Below are positions 26,822 to 36,373 of a DNA stretch of 52,319 bases, piece by piece. The stretch's first letter is position 1, and each line of letters opens with the position of its first letter. The notes below the pieces were generated by a model. That model was not told where the DNA came from. It made no database searches and saw nothing but the letters and a program-made list of their open reading frames with translations. Made by a program: the position numbers and the translations under genes. The stretch spans positions 1-52,319 of the forward strand of contig JAKFXK010000016.1 of NCBI GenBank assembly GCA_021731445.1, read 5' to 3'. The DNA is from Nevskiaceae bacterium (GTDB lineage: Bacteria > Pseudomonadota > Gammaproteobacteria > Nevskiales > Nevskiaceae).

Positions 26822-29800
26822 TCACCCGGCGGCTTTTCTGCGCCTCGCCGCCAGCATCAGGGGCAACAGCGTCAGCCAGCCGAATGCACCGCCGCCGCTA
26901 CCACCCGTGCCACCATCGAGCAGACCGCCGCGGCCTGTCGCGGGCGGTGCGGTATCACGCAGCAGCAGGGTATGGCTGGTGGGTGTGCCGAGGCTGGCAT
27001 TGCTGGGCTCGCGCAGTTCCAGCTGCACAGTCTCATCACCCTCGCTGAGGGTGTCGGTCGGCACCGTGGCGCTGAGGCTGACCGTGGTGGTTCCCGGTTC
27101 GAAGCGCAGCTGGGTGGCTTGCAGCTGGAAGTCGCCCGTGCCTGCACTGCCACCGGCCGCAACCAGGGTGGCGGTGATCAGGCGCGAGCTGGCACCGCTG
27201 AGCTGGAACACGAAGTTGCCGGTCTCGCCCTCGGCGAGCGCGGTGGGGGCGCTGGCGATGCGCAGACTGGGGGGCGCGTCGTTGTCGGTGATGGTGACCA
27301 CCAGGCTGCCGGGACTGGCAATGGTGGCACCCGTGGGCTGTTCGAGCGTCACGATCAGCCGTTCGTCGTTCTCGTCCAGCGCGTCATCGGTGATGGTGAA
27401 GACGATGCTGCCGCGGTCGCTGCCGGCCGGGATGCGCAGGGGGCTGACGGCGGCCAGCACGTCGCTGGCACTGGCCTCGCCCGAGAGCTGAAAGGGTATG
27501 GCGAGGTCGCGCTCGGTGGCGGTGGAGAGCAGCACCGTAAAGCTCACCGTACCCACCGATTCGGTGACGGTGCGGGCGGCCTCGGCAAAGCGGACGCTGG
27601 GGGCATTGGCATCCACCAGGGTCAGGTTGGTCTGCTCGGCGCCGTTGCGCGGCTCGGTGTTGACCAGTGCATCAAACACGATCTGGATGTTTTCATCCTG
27701 CTCGTCGACGCCGTCGCCGAGGGCCTGCACGTCCACGGTGGTTTCCAGCTGGCCGGCGGGGATGGTGAAGTCGCTGCGGCTGAGCCGGTAGTCCTGACCG
27801 GCGTCGGCAGTGCCGGAAGTGCGCAGGCTGCCGCTGGTATCGCGGCCGCCGATTTCCGAAAGCCGCAGCGTCAGGCGCAGCATTTCGCCCTCGCGTACCG
27901 CGCCCTGGATGGGCGAGAAGCCGACCGTCGGCAGGGGATCGTTGTCGTTGAGCGCCACGGTCAGCAGGCTGGGCGCGCCCAGGCTGGCGTTCTGCGGGCT
28001 GGCCAGCGCGATGCGGATCTGCTCGTTGCTTTCGTTGAGGCGATCCTCGGTGGCGCTGATGGTGAGTCTGGCCTCCTGTTGACCCGGCGCAATGCTCAGG
28101 GGTGAGCTGCCGGCAACCACGTAGTCACTGGCGGAGGCGCCGATCTCGCTGACGCTGAACGCCACCTGCACCGGCCGGCTGCTGGGCGCTGAAAGCCGCA
28201 GCACGGCCTCGCGGCTCGCACCCTCGCCGACACCGATCTGGCTGGCGGTAAAGGCAAGGCTCGGTGCGGCATCGTCGTCGACGATGGTCAGGGTCTGTGC
28301 GCTGGGCGTGCCGAGTGCGGCACCGGTGGTGCTGCCGAGCGTCAGGGTCAGGGTTTCGTCATCCTCATCGACGCTGTCGTTGCCCGGTTGCACGGTGATG
28401 AGCCCTTCCCCAGCGCCGGCCGGGATGCTCAGACTGGCGCCGTTGCCCAGCGTGAAATCGTTGCTGGAGACGGTGCCATTGCTGCTGATCGGGATGTCCA
28501 GTGCGCCATCGGCGGGCGGCGACACCGTGACCCGCAGCGTCACGCCATTGCCGGATTCCGGCAGCTGTGCTTCTGCTGCGGTGAGTGCTGCGAACTGGTA
28601 GGTGGGGTTGCGCACCAGCACGTCCTGGCTGGCGCTGTTGTTGATGAGGTTGGCGTCCGACTGGCTGGCACTGGCACTGGCGTTGACGGTGACGCTCGCA
28701 GGCTCCAGGGGCATGACCAGCTCGAAACCCAGGCTGGCATTGGCCGTGGCGGCCAGGCCGGGATTGCGGTTGCATACCAGCATGGCCTCGGAGCTGCCGG
28801 TGCAGTCCCAGCCCGCATCGGCGGTGAGGTTGCGGCGGCGGGTGCCGGCCGGCGTGGGCACCGCGATGCGGACGTTATCGGCCTGCCCGATAGCGGCATT
28901 GACCGGCCCGCTGAAGCCGCTGCCGGCTGCGTGCAGATTGCTCACCATCAGGCGGTAGCGCACGCTGCTGCCAGGGGCTGCGGCGCTGCGGTCGCCGCTG
29001 AGGATCAGCGACACGTCCACCCGCTCAGGCCCGACGTAGCGCCGGGCCTTGATGCCATCCGCCTCCAGATAGCTCACCAGCACGTCGCCATCGGCATCTG
29101 CCGCTACGCCACCGGGGAGTGCGGCGCTGGAGACTACGATCTGCGGCGTGACCGGCAGCTGGTTGGCGTCTGTCAGCCGCAGGTAATAGTTGGCGGCGGT
29201 GTTGCCATCGCCGGTCTGATAGCTGAGCGCACAGTCGCCATTGGCATCGGCCGCGACCCAGGCATCGGCCTTGGCGTCGTTGCCGGTGCTGATCCGGGCC
29301 TCGTTGGCGAGCGGGCTGCCGGCGGCCGAGAAACGGCGCAGGTAGATCTGCCGGGTGGCATCGCTGACCGAGGCCGGGGCCTGCCAGGCAGCGCAGAGCG
29401 TGCCATCGGCCGCGAACGCCAGTGCGGAAACGGTTTCCGGGATGCCGGCACTGACGGTGTGCAGCGCCGTCTCGCCGCCGCTGGCCAGACCATCGGCACC
29501 GATGCGGCGCGCGTAGATGCCGGCACCATCGGGCTCCTGCCCGAACGAGGTCCAGGCCACGAGGCCGGAGCCATCGGGCCGCAGGCTGACGCTGGTATCG
29601 CGCTGGGAGTTGGGGAGGGTGGTGTTCATCGCCTGGTCGCCGGCGGTCTGTGCCACGCCGCCGGCGCTGAAGCGGCGGGCAAACACATCGTTGTTCAGCT
29701 CACTATCGGTGAACGTCTGCCAAGCCACCAGGAAATCGCCATTGAGGGCCATGGCCACCGCAGGCAGTGACTGGTCATTCGCCGTGGTGGCATTGACGGT

Positions 29801-30232
29801 GATGACGTCCCCCAGCGCGGTGCCATCCGCGCGGTAGCGGCGCGCCTCGATCTCGGATGAAAACTGCGTGGCCTGCTGCCGGCTTGTCCAGACCACCACG
29901 AAGTCGCCGCCCGCGTTCATCGCCACGGCCGGGAGCTCCTGCACGCTGTTGATGTTGCTATTGACCCGGAACTCCGCACCCCGTGGCCGACCCTGATCGT
30001 CGTAGAGACGCGCGAAGATGCTGCCCTGGTCGCCATCGTCGCCTCGCCACACCACCACGGCGGCACCATTGGCGGCACTGGCGCTGACCGCGTCCTCCTT
30101 GAGGGTCGAGCCTGCCGAGACAGTGACGGCCGGGGCAGTCGGATCGCCCGTCACCAGCGCGAGCGCGGCAAGGCTGGTGGCAGCTCCGGCAAGGGCCAGC
30201 CATCGACGCTTGGGCAATGATGTTTTGTTCAC
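26822..30232 (-). CDS. Large exported Calx-beta repeat protein with C-terminal sorting-like tail
   Basis: 1136 aa. A signal peptide ([21 protein letters not shown]) leads to ~370 residues of repeated beta units of the type [14 protein letters not shown], which probably form a propeller. A DUF11-like domain follows ([17 protein letters not shown] to [10 protein letters not shown]). Then come five Calx-beta domains, each ending in an acidic VDDD/NDND/ITDND calcium-type loop. The tail is [20 protein letters not shown] followed by [10 protein letters not shown]: Gly-rich, hydrophobic, then Arg cluster, as in GlyGly-CTERM-type proteins processed by rhombosortase. It is therefore likely surface-bound or released. 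Start is GTG 30232 with GGGGAG upstream. It lies 48 bp after folD on the same strand. Confidence 0.85.
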   Translation of the reverse strand: MNKTSLPKRRWLALAGAATSLAALALVTGDPTAPAVTVSAGSTLKEDAVSASAANGAAVVVWRGDDGDQGSIFARLYDDQGRPRGAEFRVNSNINSVQELPAVAMNAGGDFVVVWTSRQQATQFSSEIEARRYRADGTALGDVITVNATTANDQSLPAVAMALNGDFLVAWQTFTDSELNNDVFARRFSAGGVAQTAGDQAMNTTLPNSQRDTSVSLRPDGSGLVAWTSFGQEPDGAGIYARRIGADGLASGGETALHTVSAGIPETVSALAFAADGTLCAAWQAPASVSDATRQIYLRRFSAAGSPLANEARISTGNDAKADAWVAADANGDCALSYQTGDGNTAANYYLRLTDANQLPVTPQIVVSSAALPGGVAADADGDVLVSYLEADGIKARRYVGPERVDVSLILSGDRSAAAPGSSVRYRLMVSNLHAAGSGFSGPVNAAIGQADNVRIAVPTPAGTRRRNLTADAGWDCTGSSEAMLVCNRNPGLAATANASLGFELVMPLEPASVTVNASASASQSDANLINNSASQDVLVRNPTYQFAALTAAEAQLPESGNGVTLRVTVSPPADGALDIPISSNGTVSSNDFTLGNGASLSIPAGAGEGLITVQPGNDSVDEDDETLTLTLGSTTGAALGTPSAQTLTIVDDDAAPSLAFTASQIGVGEGASREAVLRLSAPSSRPVQVAFSVSEIGASASDYVVAGSSPLSIAPGQQEARLTISATEDRLNESNEQIRIALASPQNASLGAPSLLTVALNDNDPLPTVGFSPIQGAVREGEMLRLTLRLSEIGGRDTSGSLRTSGTADAGQDYRLSRSDFTIPAGQLETTVDVQALGDGVDEQDENIQIVFDALVNTEPRNGAEQTNLTLVDANAPSVRFAEAARTVTESVGTVSFTVLLSTATERDLAIPFQLSGEASASDVLAAVSPLRIPAGSDRGSIVFTITDDALDENDERLIVTLEQPTGATIASPGSLVVTITDNDAPPSLRIASAPTALAEGETGNFVFQLSGASSRLITATLVAAGGSAGTGDFQLQATQLRFEPGTTTVSLSATVPTDTLSEGDETVQLELREPSNASLGTPTSHTLLLRDTAPPATGRGGLLDGGTGGSGGGAFGWLTLLPLMLAARRRKAAG

Positions 30233-30280
30233 GGCGCTCCCCGGTGCGGTCTATCGCCGCAGTGTAGCCGGGCAGCAAAC

Positions 30281-31138
30281 TCAGACGCGGCCCAGGCCCG
30301 CCGCGGCGCTGAGTGTGTTCTGCATCAGCATGGCGACCGTCATCGGCCCGACGCCGCCCGGCACGGGGGTGATGAAGGCGGCGCGCTGGCGGGCGGCCTC
30401 AAAATCGCAATCGCCGACCAGCTTGCCATCAGGCAGGCGGTTGATGCCGACGTCGATCACGGTGGCACCCGGCTTGATCCAGCTGCCCTGCACGAAGCCC
30501 GGCTTGCCGACGGCGATGACCACGATGTCGGCCCGTGCCACTTCGGCGGCAACATCAGCGGTGAAGCGGTGGCAGCAGGTGGCGGTGGCACCGGCCAGCA
30601 TCAGCTCCAGCATCATCGGCCGGCCGACGTGATTGCTGGCACCCACCACCACGGCGGTGCGGCGCTTGAAGGTTTCGCCGGCGCTCTTCAGCAGCTCGAT
30701 CACGCCATAGGGCGTGCAAGGCCGCAAGCTTGGCACCCGGCAGGCGAGACGGCCGATGTTGTAGGGGTGAAAGCCATCGACATCCTTGCTGGGCGCAATG
30801 CGCTCGATCACCGCATTGGGGTCGATCTGCGCGGGCAGCGGCATCTGCACCAGGATGCCGTCCACGGCGGGGTCGGCATTGAGGCGGTCGATCTCGGCCA
30901 GCAGCTCGGCCTGGGTGAGCGTGTCCGGAAAGTGCAGGGGCAGGGAGGTGATGCCCACCTTCTCGCAGGCCAGCCGCTTGTTGCGCACGTAGACCTGGCT
31001 GGCCGGGTCGCCGCCGACCAGCACCGTGACCAGCGCTGGCGCACGGATACCGCTTGCACGGCGGACGGCAACGCCTTGGGCAACACGAGTCAGAACTTGC
31101 AGCGAGACGGCTTTGCCGTCGATGAGTTGGGCAGTCAT
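30281..31138 (-). CDS. folD: Methylenetetrahydrofolate dehydrogenase/cyclohydrolase
   Basis: 285 aa bifunctional enzyme of one-carbon metabolism: NADP-dependent oxidation of methylene-THF and hydrolysis of methenyl-THF. The catalytic Tyr50 and Lys54 are in [11 protein letters not shown]; the [11 protein letters not shown] and [22 protein letters not shown] motifs and the C-terminal [14 protein letters not shown] signature are present. The ATG at 31138 overlaps the TGA of the YoeB toxin (ATGA), with no independent ribosome site between them, so this normally essential gene appears translationally coupled to a toxin-antitoxin operon. Confidence 0.96.
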   Translation of the reverse strand: MTAQLIDGKAVSLQVLTRVAQGVAVRRASGIRAPALVTVLVGGDPASQVYVRNKRLACEKVGITSLPLHFPDTLTQAELLAEIDRLNADPAVDGILVQMPLPAQIDPNAVIERIAPSKDVDGFHPYNIGRLACRVPSLRPCTPYGVIELLKSAGETFKRRTAVVVGASNHVGRPMMLELMLAGATATCCHRFTADVAAEVARADIVVIAVGKPGFVQGSWIKPGATVIDVGINRLPDGKLVGDCDFEAARQRAAFITPVPGGVGPMTVAMLMQNTLSAAAGLGRV

Positions 31139-31398
31139 TGGTAGTGATAACGGCAGGCGAAGATGGCGAGATCACTGTCTTCGACGCTGTAGACAAAACG
31201 GTGAGTGTCGTCGATGCGGCGAGACCAGAAGCCGCTCAAGTTCTGCTTCAGAGGCTCTGGTTTGCCAAGCCCGGTGAATGGATTTCGCAGGGTGTCCTCG
31301 ATGAGCGCATTGATGCGTCTGAGCGTTTTGCGGTCCTGGCCCTGCCAATAGAGATAGTCATCCCAGGCGGCTGGTGTAAAAAGCAGCCGCCTAGACAT
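31135..31398 (-). CDS. yoeB: YoeB-family ribosome-dependent mRNA interferase toxin
   Basis: 87 aa, almost the length of E. coli YoeB. The family sequences [40 protein letters not shown] and [14 protein letters not shown] are clear, and the catalytic C-terminus ends FACRYHYQ with the conserved His/Tyr pair. It cleaves mRNA in the ribosomal A site when freed from YefM. ATG 31398 overlaps the end of yefM by eight bases, antitoxin first, as usual. No catalytic residue appears lost. Confidence 0.95.
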   Translation of the reverse strand: MSRRLLFTPAAWDDYLYWQGQDRKTLRRINALIEDTLRNPFTGLGKPEPLKQNLSGFWSRRIDDTHRFVYSVEDSDLAIFACRYHYQ

Positions 31399-31645
31399 CG
31401 ACGAGCTTGTGCGCTTTGGCCTTTCCTTTGCGGAACTGCTCGATGGAGCGTGAGAGATGCGCGGCATTGGCCGGACTCTTCAACAGATACATGGTCTCCA
31501 TCATGCTGTTGAAAGTGTCGAGCGACATCACCACGGCATCGGGCGCGTCGCGGCGGGAGATCACCGCGTAGTCGGCGTCTTCCACCACGCCATCGATCAC
31601 GGCCTTGAGGTTGTTGCGGGCTTCGCTGAAGTTGACGACGCGCAT
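31391..31645 (-). CDS. yefM: YefM-family antitoxin
   Basis: 84 aa Phd/YefM antitoxin: N-terminal DNA-binding half MRVVNFSEARNNLKAVIDGV and DYAVISRRDAPDAVVMSLD, then the C-terminal toxin-binding tail ([14 protein letters not shown]). It neutralises YoeB and represses the operon. ATG 31645 has AAGGA about 8 bp upstream; the longer frame runs through the promoter. First gene of yefM-yoeB-folD. Confidence 0.95.
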   Translation of the reverse strand: MRVVNFSEARNNLKAVIDGVVEDADYAVISRRDAPDAVVMSLDTFNSMMETMYLLKSPANAAHLSRSIEQFRKGKAKAHKLVDV

Positions 31646-31648
31646 GGG

Positions 31649-31699
31649 ACTTGTCCTTTTGATTGAACAAGTATAAATGCCGCAGCCGGGTTGCCACAA
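31649..31699 (-). promoter_or_regulatory. yefM promoter and operator
   Basis: On the minus strand: -35 TTGTGG (31694-31699), 18-bp spacer, -10 TATACT (31670-31675). An inverted repeat ACTTGT...ACAAGT (31649-31654 and 31667-31672) overlaps the -10 and the start region, fitting YefM-YoeB autorepression. Confidence 0.6.
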
Positions 31700-31737
31700 C
31701 CCTCAAGCGCGGTGACCGCCGCTAAACTTCGCGCCCC

Positions 31738-32334
31738 ATGCAGCTCACCTCAGCCCTCGTCGTCGAAAACCTCGCCATTGTGCGTGGGGATCGCAGCTTG
31801 TTTGCGGGGTTTTCGCTGGTGCTGGCGGCTGGCGAGGTGGTGCATCTCACGGGCCGCAATGGGGTGGGCAAGACCAGCCTGCTCGAAACCATCGCGGGTC
31901 TGCGCCAGCCGGAAGCCGGCCGGCTCAGCGTGCCGCCGCCCGAGCAGCTGCACTGGATCGGCCACAAGAATGGCCTGCATCCGGCGCTGTCGGCCGTCGA
32001 GAATTTGCAATTCTGGTGCGGGCTGACCGGGGCAGATGTGGCCGGGATTGCGCCTGCGCTCGATCGCTTGCAGCTCAAGGCCGCGCGGCATCGGCCCAGC
32101 CGCACGCTCTCCACCGGACAGAGGCGCCGTGCCGCACTCGCGCGCTTGCTGCTGTCTCACCGCCTGTGGTGGCTCTTGGACGAGCCGCTGGCGGGGCTGG
32201 ACGTGCGGGGTGCGGCACTGTTCGCCGAACTGGTTGCCGAGCATCGGGCCGGAGGCGGCGCGCTGCTGCTCACCTCGCACCAGGCACTGCCGCCGCAATG
32301 CGGCGCGATCCGCGATGTGGAGTTGTACGCATGA
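31738..32334 (+). CDS. ccmA: Haem export ATP-binding protein CcmA
   Basis: 198 aa ABC ATPase of cytochrome c maturation System I. Walker A GRNGVGKTS begins at residue 39, the signature is LSTGQRRR, Walker B is LWWLLDEPLAGLD, and the switch His is in LLTSHQ. With CcmB and CcmC it drives release of holo-CcmE. No ribosome site is visible; a TAAACT box at 31723-31728 is only 9 bp from the ATG, so the mRNA may be leaderless. The stop overlaps ccmB (ATGA). Confidence 0.95.
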   Translation: MQLTSALVVENLAIVRGDRSLFAGFSLVLAAGEVVHLTGRNGVGKTSLLETIAGLRQPEAGRLSVPPPEQLHWIGHKNGLHPALSAVENLQFWCGLTGADVAGIAPALDRLQLKAARHRPSRTLSTGQRRRAALARLLLSHRLWWLLDEPLAGLDVRGAALFAELVAEHRAGGGALLLTSHQALPPQCGAIRDVELYA

Positions 32335-33008
32335 GCCTGCTCAAGGCCCTCAGCGCGGCATTGATCCGCGAGCTGCGCCTCGCTGCGCGCGCGCCTGCCG
32401 AAGCCCTGCAACCTCTGCTGTTCTATGCGCTGGTCGCGGCGATCTTTCCGCTCGGCGTGGCCGCCAACGAGCCGAGCCTGTCGAAATACGCGCCCGCCAT
32501 CGTCTGGATCGCCGCCCTGCTGGCCAGCCTGATGACGCTGGAGCGCGTGTTCCGCAGCGACTTTGACGACGGCACGCTCGAACTCATGGCGCTGGCCGAT
32601 CCGCCACTGCCCCTGCTGGTGGCGGCCAAGCTCACGGCCCACTGGCTGCTGGGCGGCCTGCCGTTGGCGCTGTTGGCCTGGCCGCTGGGCCTGGGCCTGG
32701 GCCTCAATGCCGAAGCCGCCAAGGTGCTGGGCCTGAGCCTGCTGCTGGGCACGCCGACACTGGTGCTGTTGGGCGGGTTCGCCGCCGCGCTCACCGTCGG
32801 CCTGCCGCGTGCAGGTCTGCTGCTGCCCATCCTCGTGCTGCCCATGCTCACGCCCGTCGTCATCTTTGGCGCAGGCGCGGTGCGCATGGCGACGGAGGGG
32901 CTGAACGCGGACGCGCCGTTATACTTCCTCGCTGCCTTGTTGGTGCTCAGCGCCACGCTCGTTCCTTTTGCTGCGGCAGCGGCCCTGCGCAACGCCCTCG
33001 AATCGTAA
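32331..33008 (+). CDS. ccmB: Haem exporter membrane subunit CcmB
   Basis: 225 aa with six hydrophobic helices and the family motifs AANEPSLSKYAPAIVWIAALLA and LERVFRSDFDDGTLE. It forms the membrane part of CcmAB(C)(D). The ATG at 32331 overlaps the ccmA stop; the frame upstream is a shadow inside ccmA. Confidence 0.94.
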   Translation: MSLLKALSAALIRELRLAARAPAEALQPLLFYALVAAIFPLGVAANEPSLSKYAPAIVWIAALLASLMTLERVFRSDFDDGTLELMALADPPLPLLVAAKLTAHWLLGGLPLALLAWPLGLGLGLNAEAAKVLGLSLLLGTPTLVLLGGFAAALTVGLPRAGLLLPILVLPMLTPVVIFGAGAVRMATEGLNADAPLYFLAALLVLSATLVPFAAAAALRNALES

Positions 33009-33015
33009 TCAGCAC

Positions 33016-33759
33016 ATGTCCTGGACCTGGTTCCACCGCCTCGGCTCGCCGCCCACCTTCTTCCGCTTCGCCGAGCGTGTTGCGCCCTGGCTGATGGTGC
33101 TGGCGCTGCTGCTGATCGTGATCGGCTGCGGCGTGGGGCTGTTCCTAGCGCCTGAGGATTACCAGCAGGGCGATGCCTTTCGCATGATCTACGTGCATGT
33201 GCCGACGGCCGCCATCTCGCTGTCGATCTACGCGGCGATGGCCGTGGCTGGCGCCGTGGCCTTGATCTGGCGTATGAAGCTGGCCGAAGCCGCCGTGGTG
33301 GCCGCAGCCCCCATCGGGGCCTCGTTCACGGTGGTCGCCCTCGCCACCGGCATGCTCTGGGGCAAGCCGATGTGGGGGGCCTACTGGGTGTGGGATGCGC
33401 GGCTCACCTCCGAGCTGGTGCTGCTGTTCTTGTATCTCGGTGTCATCACCCTCAACAGTACGTTTTCGGACGCCCGCGCCGCTGCCCGCGCCTGCGCCTG
33501 GCTGGCGCTGGTGGGCGTGGTCAACGTGCCCATCGTCAAGTTCTCGGTGGACTGGTGGAACTCCCTGCACCAGACCGCCACCATCATGAAACTCGGCAAG
33601 CCCAGCATGAGCTGGCCGATGCTGTGGCCGCTGCTGATGAGCATCGCCGGCTTCTATTTCTTGTTCGGCGCAGCCCTGCTGCGGCGGATGCAGAACCAGC
33701 TGCTCTGGCGTGAGCGCAACACCCGCTGGGTGGCTGAGTGGTTGAAGGGAGCTGCGTAA
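33016..33759 (+). CDS. ccmC: Haem-handling protein CcmC
   Basis: 247 aa, six transmembrane helices. The Trp-rich haem-binding WWD motif is WGKPMWGAYWVWDARLTSE, flanked by the conserved periplasmic His residues (YVHVPTA and LHQTATIMKLG). CcmC attaches haem to CcmE. It starts 7 bp after ccmB. Its TAA overlaps the ccmD ATG (TAATG). Confidence 0.96.
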   Translation: MSWTWFHRLGSPPTFFRFAERVAPWLMVLALLLIVIGCGVGLFLAPEDYQQGDAFRMIYVHVPTAAISLSIYAAMAVAGAVALIWRMKLAEAAVVAAAPIGASFTVVALATGMLWGKPMWGAYWVWDARLTSELVLLFLYLGVITLNSTFSDARAAARACAWLALVGVVNVPIVKFSVDWWNSLHQTATIMKLGKPSMSWPMLWPLLMSIAGFYFLFGAALLRRMQNQLLWRERNTRWVAEWLKGAA

Positions 33760-33911
33760 TGGACCCGCGCTACGCCAGCTTTATCTGGGCCTGCTTCGGT
33801 ATCGCCGCCATTGCGGTGCTGTGGAATGTGTTTGCGCCGCTGATCGAGCGCAAGCAACTCAAGCAGCGCCTGTCTGAGAGCGCAGAAGAATCCACGGACC
33901 ACGACGCATGA
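33759..33911 (+). CDS. ccmD: CcmD, small membrane subunit
   Basis: 50 aa. YASFIWACFGIAAIAVLWNV forms one transmembrane helix, followed by the basic IERKQLKQRL segment typical of CcmD, which stabilises the CcmABC-CcmE complex. It overlaps ccmC by one base and ccmE by ATGA. Confidence 0.92.
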   Translation: MDPRYASFIWACFGIAAIAVLWNVFAPLIERKQLKQRLSESAEESTDHDA

Positions 33912-34384
33912 CCAAGCGCCAGCAAAGAATGATGGCCGTCGGCGCGCTGGTGCTGGGCATTGGTGCGGCCGCCGCACTCGGCTTCACGGCCTTCCAGAAG
34001 AACATGATGTATTTCCAGACGCCCTCCGACCTCATCGCCGGCAAGGCCTCGGCGGGTGCCAAGGTGCGACTCGGCGGCTTGGTGGAGAAGGGTTCGGTGA
34101 CGCGCGGTGATGGCCTTACGGTCAAGTTCCGCATGGCGGACTGCACCAATGTGGTGAATGTGCGCTACGACGGCATCCTGCCGGATCTGTTCCGCGAGGG
34201 GCAGGGCATCGTCGCCACTGGGCGCTTGGCCGAGGACGGCGCGTTCGTCGCTGACGAGGTACTTGCCAAGCACGACGAAAACTACATGCCGCCCGATCTC
34301 GCCGACTCGCTCAAGACCGATGCGGGCCACTCTTGCGCACCGTTCAAATCGGCGATGCAGAGCGCCAAGCAGACGGAGCAGTAA
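33908..34384 (+). CDS. ccmE: Haem chaperone CcmE
   Basis: 158 aa. An N-terminal membrane anchor (MMAVGALVLGIGAAAALGF) precedes an OB-fold domain. The covalent haem ligand is H122 with Y126 in KHDENYMPP, the HxxxY class. It carries haem from CcmC to CcmF/H. It ends directly against the ccmF start. Confidence 0.96.
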   Translation: MTKRQQRMMAVGALVLGIGAAAALGFTAFQKNMMYFQTPSDLIAGKASAGAKVRLGGLVEKGSVTRGDGLTVKFRMADCTNVVNVRYDGILPDLFREGQGIVATGRLAEDGAFVADEVLAKHDENYMPPDLADSLKTDAGHSCAPFKSAMQSAKQTEQ

Positions 34385-36373
34385 ATGTTCGCCGAACTCG
34401 GACACTTCGCGCTCATCCTCGCGCTGGCTGCCTCGCTGTTGCAGGTGCTGGTGCCGGCGTACGGACTCGTCACCCGCAATGGCCGCGCGCTCGGAGTGGC
34501 GAGCTCTGCAGCGCAGGCGCAGTTCTTCCTCATGCTCACCGCGTACCTCTGCCTGACCTACTGCTTCATCGACAAGGATTTTTCGGTGGCCTATGTCGCC
34601 GCCAACAGCCACAGCGCTTTGCCGCTGATGTATCGGATCTCGGCGGTATGGGGCGCGCACGAGGGCTCGTTCCTGCTGTGGGGATTGATGCTCTCCGGCT
34701 GGACACTCGCCGTGTCCATCTTCAACCGCCGCCTGCCGCAAGACCTCGCCGCCACCGTGCTCGCAGTGCTCGGCTTCATCAGCATGGGCTTCCTGCTGTT
34801 CATGCTGATCACCTCCAACCCTTTCGAGCGCATCTTCCCCGTGCCGCTTGAAGGCCAGGACTTGAACCCGCTGCTGCAAGACCCCGGTCTCATCATCCAC
34901 CCGCCCACGCTCTACATGGGCTACGTGGGTTTGAGCGTGGCGTTCGCCTTCGCGGTCGCCGCCCTCATCACCGGCAAGCTGGATAGCGCCTGGGTGCGCT
35001 GGACGCGGCCGTGGACGACCGCCGCCTGGGCCTTTCTCACCATGGGCATCACGCTCGGCAGCTGGTGGGCCTACAACGAACTCGGCTGGGGCGGCTGGTG
35101 GTTCTGGGACCCGGTCGAGAACGCGAGTTTCATGCCCTGGCTCGCCGCGACCGCGCTCATCCACTCGCTGGCCGTCACCGAGAAGCGCGGCCTGCTCAAG
35201 AGCTGGACGGTGCTGCTCGCCATCCTCTGCTTCGCATTGTCGTTGCTCGGCACTTTTCTCACCCGCTCCGGCGTGATCGTCAGCGTGCATGCCTTCGCTA
35301 GCGACCCCGCGCGCGGCGTGTTCATCCTCAGCTTTCTCGCCCTCGTGGTTGGCGGCGCGCTCACGCTCTATGCCTGGCGCGCGCCCAAGCTGGCGAGCGA
35401 GGGCGAACTCAAGCTCTTCTCGCGCGAAGGTCTGCTGCTGCTCAACAACGTCTTTCTCGTCACAGCCTGCTTCGGCGTGCTGCTCGGCACGCTCTACCCG
35501 CTGGTGATCGACGCCTTCGGTCTCGGCAAGATTTCAGTCGGCCCGCCGTATTTCAATGCCATCTTCTTCCCACTGATGGCACCGCTGTTCGTGCTGCTGG
35601 GTCTCGGCGTGTTCACGCCCTGGAAGCGCGGCAATCTGCGCGATGGCCTGCGTCGTCTGCGCGTGCCGGCGCTGTTCGCGCTGGTCGCGGCCATCGCCAT
35701 GCCCTTCGCCCTGCAAGGCAAGAGCTCGCTCGTCATTGCAGCGGGCGTGTGGCTCGCGCTGTGGACGCTTGCCACCGCGCCCATCGAACTGATCAAGCGC
35801 ATTCGCGCCAAGCCCACTTTTGCGGCGGGCCTGCTCAGCGTGCCCAGCAGCACCTGGGGTATGACGCTGGCGCACACGGGCCTCGGCATGTGGATGCTCG
35901 GCGTGGTCTGCGTCACCGGTTACGGCATCGAGCGCGATGTGCGGCTGGGCGCAGGCCAGGAGGCGGAACTATCCGGCTTCGTGTTCGGCTTCGAGGGCGT
36001 GAAGGAATCGAAAGGCCCCAACTTCGTCTCCGATCTCGGCACCGTCGTGGTCGAACGCAATGGAAGTGCCATCAGCACGCTGGAACCGGAAAAGCGCCTC
36101 TACCCCAGCCAGGGCAGCGTGATGACCGAAACGGGCGTAGACGTCGGCCCGTTCCGCGATCTCTACGTCGCGCTCGGCGAGCCCATCGACAAGGCCAACA
36201 TCGGCGGCGACTGGAGCTTGAGGCTCTACTACAAGCCGATGATCCGCTTCGTCTGGCTGGGCGGCGTGCTGATGTTCATCGGTGGCCTGTGCTCGATGAT
36301 GGATCGTCGCTACCGCCTTGCCCGGGCGCCGGCGACACAGCGCAGCACGGGCCATGCCGAGGTGCTTGCCTGA
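34385..36373 (+). CDS. ccmF: Cytochrome c haem lyase subunit CcmF
   Basis: 662 aa multi-pass membrane protein (about 15 helices) with the haem-handling motif WWAYNELGWGGWWFWDPVEN and the GAHEGSFLLWGLMLSGW and HPPTLYMGYVG motifs. With CcmH and CcmI it ligates haem to apocytochrome c in the periplasm. It starts immediately after the ccmE stop and overlaps ccmG (TGATG). Confidence 0.96.
   Translation: MFAELGHFALILALAASLLQVLVPAYGLVTRNGRALGVASSAAQAQFFLMLTAYLCLTYCFIDKDFSVAYVAANSHSALPLMYRISAVWGAHEGSFLLWGLMLSGWTLAVSIFNRRLPQDLAATVLAVLGFISMGFLLFMLITSNPFERIFPVPLEGQDLNPLLQDPGLIIHPPTLYMGYVGLSVAFAFAVAALITGKLDSAWVRWTRPWTTAAWAFLTMGITLGSWWAYNELGWGGWWFWDPVENASFMPWLAATALIHSLAVTEKRGLLKSWTVLLAILCFALSLLGTFLTRSGVIVSVHAFASDPARGVFILSFLALVVGGALTLYAWRAPKLASEGELKLFSREGLLLLNNVFLVTACFGVLLGTLYPLVIDAFGLGKISVGPPYFNAIFFPLMAPLFVLLGLGVFTPWKRGNLRDGLRRLRVPALFALVAAIAMPFALQGKSSLVIAAGVWLALWTLATAPIELIKRIRAKPTFAAGLLSVPSSTWGMTLAHTGLGMWMLGVVCVTGYGIERDVRLGAGQEAELSGFVFGFEGVKESKGPNFVSDLGTVVVERNGSAISTLEPEKRLYPSQGSVMTETGVDVGPFRDLYVALGEPIDKANIGGDWSLRLYYKPMIRFVWLGGVLMFIGGLCSMMDRRYRLARAPATQRSTGHAEVLA

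Noticed and set aside
25411-27048. 545-codon + strand frame
   Set aside because: Antisense to valS and the Calx-beta gene end; no domain and no ribosome site.
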